DNA of 6,245 nt from Candidatus Hodarchaeota archaeon. Lineage in GTDB: Archaea > Asgardarchaeota > Heimdallarchaeia > Hodarchaeales > YT1-057. The notes beneath the pieces were generated by a model. That model made no database searches, was not told the origin of the DNA, and saw only the letters and a list, made by a program, of their open reading frames with translations. The position numbers and the translations under genes were made by a program. Where the stretch lies: assembly GCA_016839955.1 (NCBI GenBank), contig JAEOTI010000520.1:1-6245 (forward strand), in the 5' to 3' direction. The first letter of the stretch is position 1; every line of letters starts with the position of its first letter. Below, in pieces: positions 3,949 to 6,245 of the stretch.

Positions 3949-6245
3949 ATGAATTCTATAGGATCAAAATTTCGGAAGTGGGATTTACATGTTCATACGC
4001 CATCCTCTTTTCAGAATGATTATAATTTTGCCTCTCGATCGGAGAAAGAAGCTTATAATGGAGATATTTGGGAAAAATTCATATCCGAACTAGAGAAGTT
4101 CAAAGATATTGCTGTTCTTGGAATAGTAGATTATTTTGTTCTAGATGGGTATAAAAAGATTCTAGAGTATAAAAATGCTGGTAGACTTAGTAACTTCAAT
4201 CTCATTTTACCAAACATTGAGTTTAGGCTACATTTAATTACTTCTGAAAACAGAAGATTGAATCTTCACGTAATTTTCTCTAATGAGTTGGATATTGACA
4301 TAATTGAGGACTTTATTAATCGAATAAAACTACAAATTAGTGATCCTGATACAAGGTTGCTACAGGGTATTGGATGCTCACGGCAGAGTCTTATTCGAAT
4401 AGGGAAAACATATGCAAATAATAATGAATTATCTGATGAAAAAGCATGGAAAATTGGTTGCCAGCAAGCTTTTATAGATTTTAATCAGCTCTGTGATGAA
4501 TTAGAGAAATCTCCTGGCATCAGTGGACGTTATCTAATTGTGGGGGTTGAAGATAGTCCAGGTGGTTTAAGTGAATTACCCTATGACCAATCTGGTCATT
4601 TACGAATGGAGATATATCGAAAATGTCATATTATTGAATCTGCTAATGAAAATACGAGGAATTTTTGGTTAGGAAAATCAGAAAGTGTTAATGAAAAGGA
4701 AATAATCGCACGTTTTGGGAGCTTTAAACCCTGTATAAGAGGATCTGACGCTCACTCCTTCGAGAGACTGTGTAAACCAGATTCAGGTAGGTTCTGCTGG
4801 ATAAAAAGCGATTCTACTTTTATTGGATTGAAACAGTTATTATGTGAACCTGAAGAACGTGTTCTTATCCAAATTGAGAATCCAGAACCTCATAAAAGTA
4901 TTTTTACACTAAAAAATTATAAAATTCCTAGTGTTTCCATTAATGAAGAATTAGAAATTGAAGGTCGGGATTTTCCCCTTAATCCGAATTTAATTTCGGT
5001 CATAGGCGGAAAAGGAAACGGAAAAACAGCCTTCCTTGACCTTTTAGCAAATTGTTTCGAAAATCGCTGTCGTAGTGGGGGTAAAGATAAGAATTCTTTT
5101 GTACAACGTATCGAGAAATCCAAACCTAAGTTAAAGATTGGATTAGGGTTCATGAATAGTGAAATTTTCGAGAAAGATTTAACTGATGTGAAATTTTTTT
5201 CACAATCAAGAGTTACATATTTACCACAAGGAAAAATTGAAGAATATAGTAGCAATAGAAACAAGCTACACAATAAGATCTTGAGTATTGTTTTCAAAAG
5301 TAGATCAATTCAAGAAACAGATTATAAGGAACAATTTAATCAAATCAGTAGAGAAATTAAAGGTTTTCAAAAGAAGATCATTGGAATTAATGCAGAAATT
5401 CTTGAATTAAGTCTAGATGTGAACAAAGAAAGAGTTAATAAACTAAAGAAGAGAAAAGAAGAAGTGGAAGGGGAACTTAGAAATAAAGAGACTGAACTAG
5501 ATTTTTATTTAAAAAACCTAGATACTAATGTTACTGATAGAATTAATACTCTTAGAAAATCGCGAAGTAATTTGAAATCAGATTTGAATGACATAAAGAA
5601 TATTGAAACAGGTCTTCATAACCTTAAGGATAAGATTGAATCTATCTCTTTGATCAATGAACAGATCAGGAAGTATAATTCAATATTAATTGATAACTAC
5701 AAACTTGATCCTATCCCCTTTATCCAAACAAAGGAGCAACTGGTAAACCTTAATCGCGCTTTAGTAAATGTACATGCTCATATAGAGAATATGGAGAATG
5801 AATTGATTGGATTGGGAGAAAACATTGAACAAAACACAAAAACTGAACGTAAAATTTCAATGTTAATTTTGGAAATCGAATCTATAAGAAAAGAATTGGA
5901 TTATAATAAAGATAACATCAGAAGAGTAAATGAAGACCAAAAGAAAATAATAATGTTAACTGGGAAAAGAAAAGTAGAATATATTAGATATATTAAGAAG
6001 TTTCATGCACAAAAAGCACTTTATGACAAAATAATTGCGAATTATTCAAGAGGGAAGGATGAGATACTTGGGAATACTGATTTTAAAGCAGTAATCCTCT
6101 TTGATAAGAGGAAATATCAATCGTTTGATGATATTTTTGATCACCGTAAAGTACCTCCTCAAGAAATACCAAAATTAATTGAAACATTAAAGGCAATAAT
6201 GAAAACAACTAACAATATCGAATCAACAATAGAGAGGTATTTTAC
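3949..6245 (+). CDS. TrlF-type PHP phosphoesterase / SMC-like ATPase (3' partial, 765 codons seen)
   Basis: The frame is open from the ATG at 3949 to the window end. Residues 11-20, WDLHVHTPSS, are the first PHP metal-binding motif (H14, H16); LGIVDYF at 57-63 is motif II with Tyr where many PHP proteins have His; PNIEF (E91) and NLHVIF (H107) follow, and GSDAH at 265-269 (D267, H269) is the last motif. VEDSPGG (200-206) lies between. Walker A is GGKGNGKT at 353-360 (K359, T360), and YLPQGKIEEY at 424-433 looks like a Q-loop. Residues about 455-690 are a long Lys/Glu-rich coiled coil, after which a globular part begins (about 700 on). The ABC signature, Walker B and switch His lie beyond the edge. 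PHP domains hydrolyse phosphate esters with bound metal; SMC-like ATPases act on DNA ends or RNA complexes. I recall PHP-plus-ATPase proteins of this type among single-gene anti-phage systems (Ppl). Cytosolic; own promoter. Confidence 0.9.
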   Translation, partial: MNSIGSKFRKWDLHVHTPSSFQNDYNFASRSEKEAYNGDIWEKFISELEKFKDIAVLGIVDYFVLDGYKKILEYKNAGRLSNFNLILPNIEFRLHLITSENRRLNLHVIFSNELDIDIIEDFINRIKLQISDPDTRLLQGIGCSRQSLIRIGKTYANNNELSDEKAWKIGCQQAFIDFNQLCDELEKSPGISGRYLIVGVEDSPGGLSELPYDQSGHLRMEIYRKCHIIESANENTRNFWLGKSESVNEKEIIARFGSFKPCIRGSDAHSFERLCKPDSGRFCWIKSDSTFIGLKQLLCEPEERVLIQIENPEPHKSIFTLKNYKIPSVSINEELEIEGRDFPLNPNLISVIGGKGNGKTAFLDLLANCFENRCRSGGKDKNSFVQRIEKSKPKLKIGLGFMNSEIFEKDLTDVKFFSQSRVTYLPQGKIEEYSSNRNKLHNKILSIVFKSRSIQETDYKEQFNQISREIKGFQKKIIGINAEILELSLDVNKERVNKLKKRKEEVEGELRNKETELDFYLKNLDTNVTDRINTLRKSRSNLKSDLNDIKNIETGLHNLKDKIESISLINEQIRKYNSILIDNYKLDPIPFIQTKEQLVNLNRALVNVHAHIENMENELIGLGENIEQNTKTERKISMLILEIESIRKELDYNKDNIRRVNEDQKKIIMLTGKRKVEYIRYIKKFHAQKALYDKIIANYSRGKDEILGNTDFKAVILFDKRKYQSFDDIFDHRKVPPQEIPKLIETLKAIMKTTNNIESTIERYF

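Noticed and set aside
3782..3975. GAT[TC]AAAATTTCGG present at 3782-3795 and 3962-3975
   Set aside because: The near-identical match spans only about 14 bases and the surrounding sequence diverges at once. A duplicated start of the TrlF-type gene is possible but not supported.
4917..5297. 126-residue open frame on the minus strand
   Set aside because: It lies wholly inside the TrlF-type gene, opposite its Walker A region, which carries clear family motifs. The antisense protein shows no family resemblance.

Overview
This AT-rich window looks archaeal. Three of the four complete or long genes have a TATA-like box at the archaeal distance from their start (about 25 bp upstream of a likely transcript start), leaders are short, and plain T-runs without GC-rich hairpins lie past the stops. 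A broken roadblock/LC7-like fragment would fit an archaeon rich in such proteins, such as an Asgard/Promethearchaeota lineage. That placement is inference only; no rRNA, tRNA or marker gene is present.

Layout, left to right: (1) positions 2-142, the last 46 codons of an unrecognised plus-strand gene; (2) 185-787, a plus-strand helical protein with a Y-x-E-L-S-x-Y-x-H motif; (3) a short convergent gap with a hairpin and a T7 run; (4) 900-2036, a minus-strand protein whose N-terminal half repeats the motif pattern of gene 2 and whose C-terminal third looks like a small Rossmann/TIR-like fold; (5) 2240-3088, a minus-strand HEPN ribonuclease-type protein with a canonical R-x4-H motif; (6) about 860 bp without an intact gene, holding a frame-broken roadblock/LC7-like fragment (3322-3525), a polypyrimidine tract, a GATATC repeat pair and the promoter of the next gene; (7) from 3949 to the window end, a long plus-strand gene for a TrlF-type protein: an N-terminal PHP phosphoesterase domain, then an SMC/ABC-like ATPase with Walker A and a long coiled coil. 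It runs off the right edge with its last catalytic motifs unseen.

The combination of a HEPN RNase-type protein, two related helical proteins (one with an added nucleotide-fold domain) and a PHP-ATPase reads as an accessory or defence-type region. The genes do not form one operon: the two minus-strand genes each appear to have their own promoter and terminator, and the TrlF gene has its own promoter. Any joint action is therefore a hypothesis. The strongest leads are the matching motif architecture of the genes at 185-787 and 900-2036, the TIR-like tail of the latter, and the decayed roadblock-like gene.
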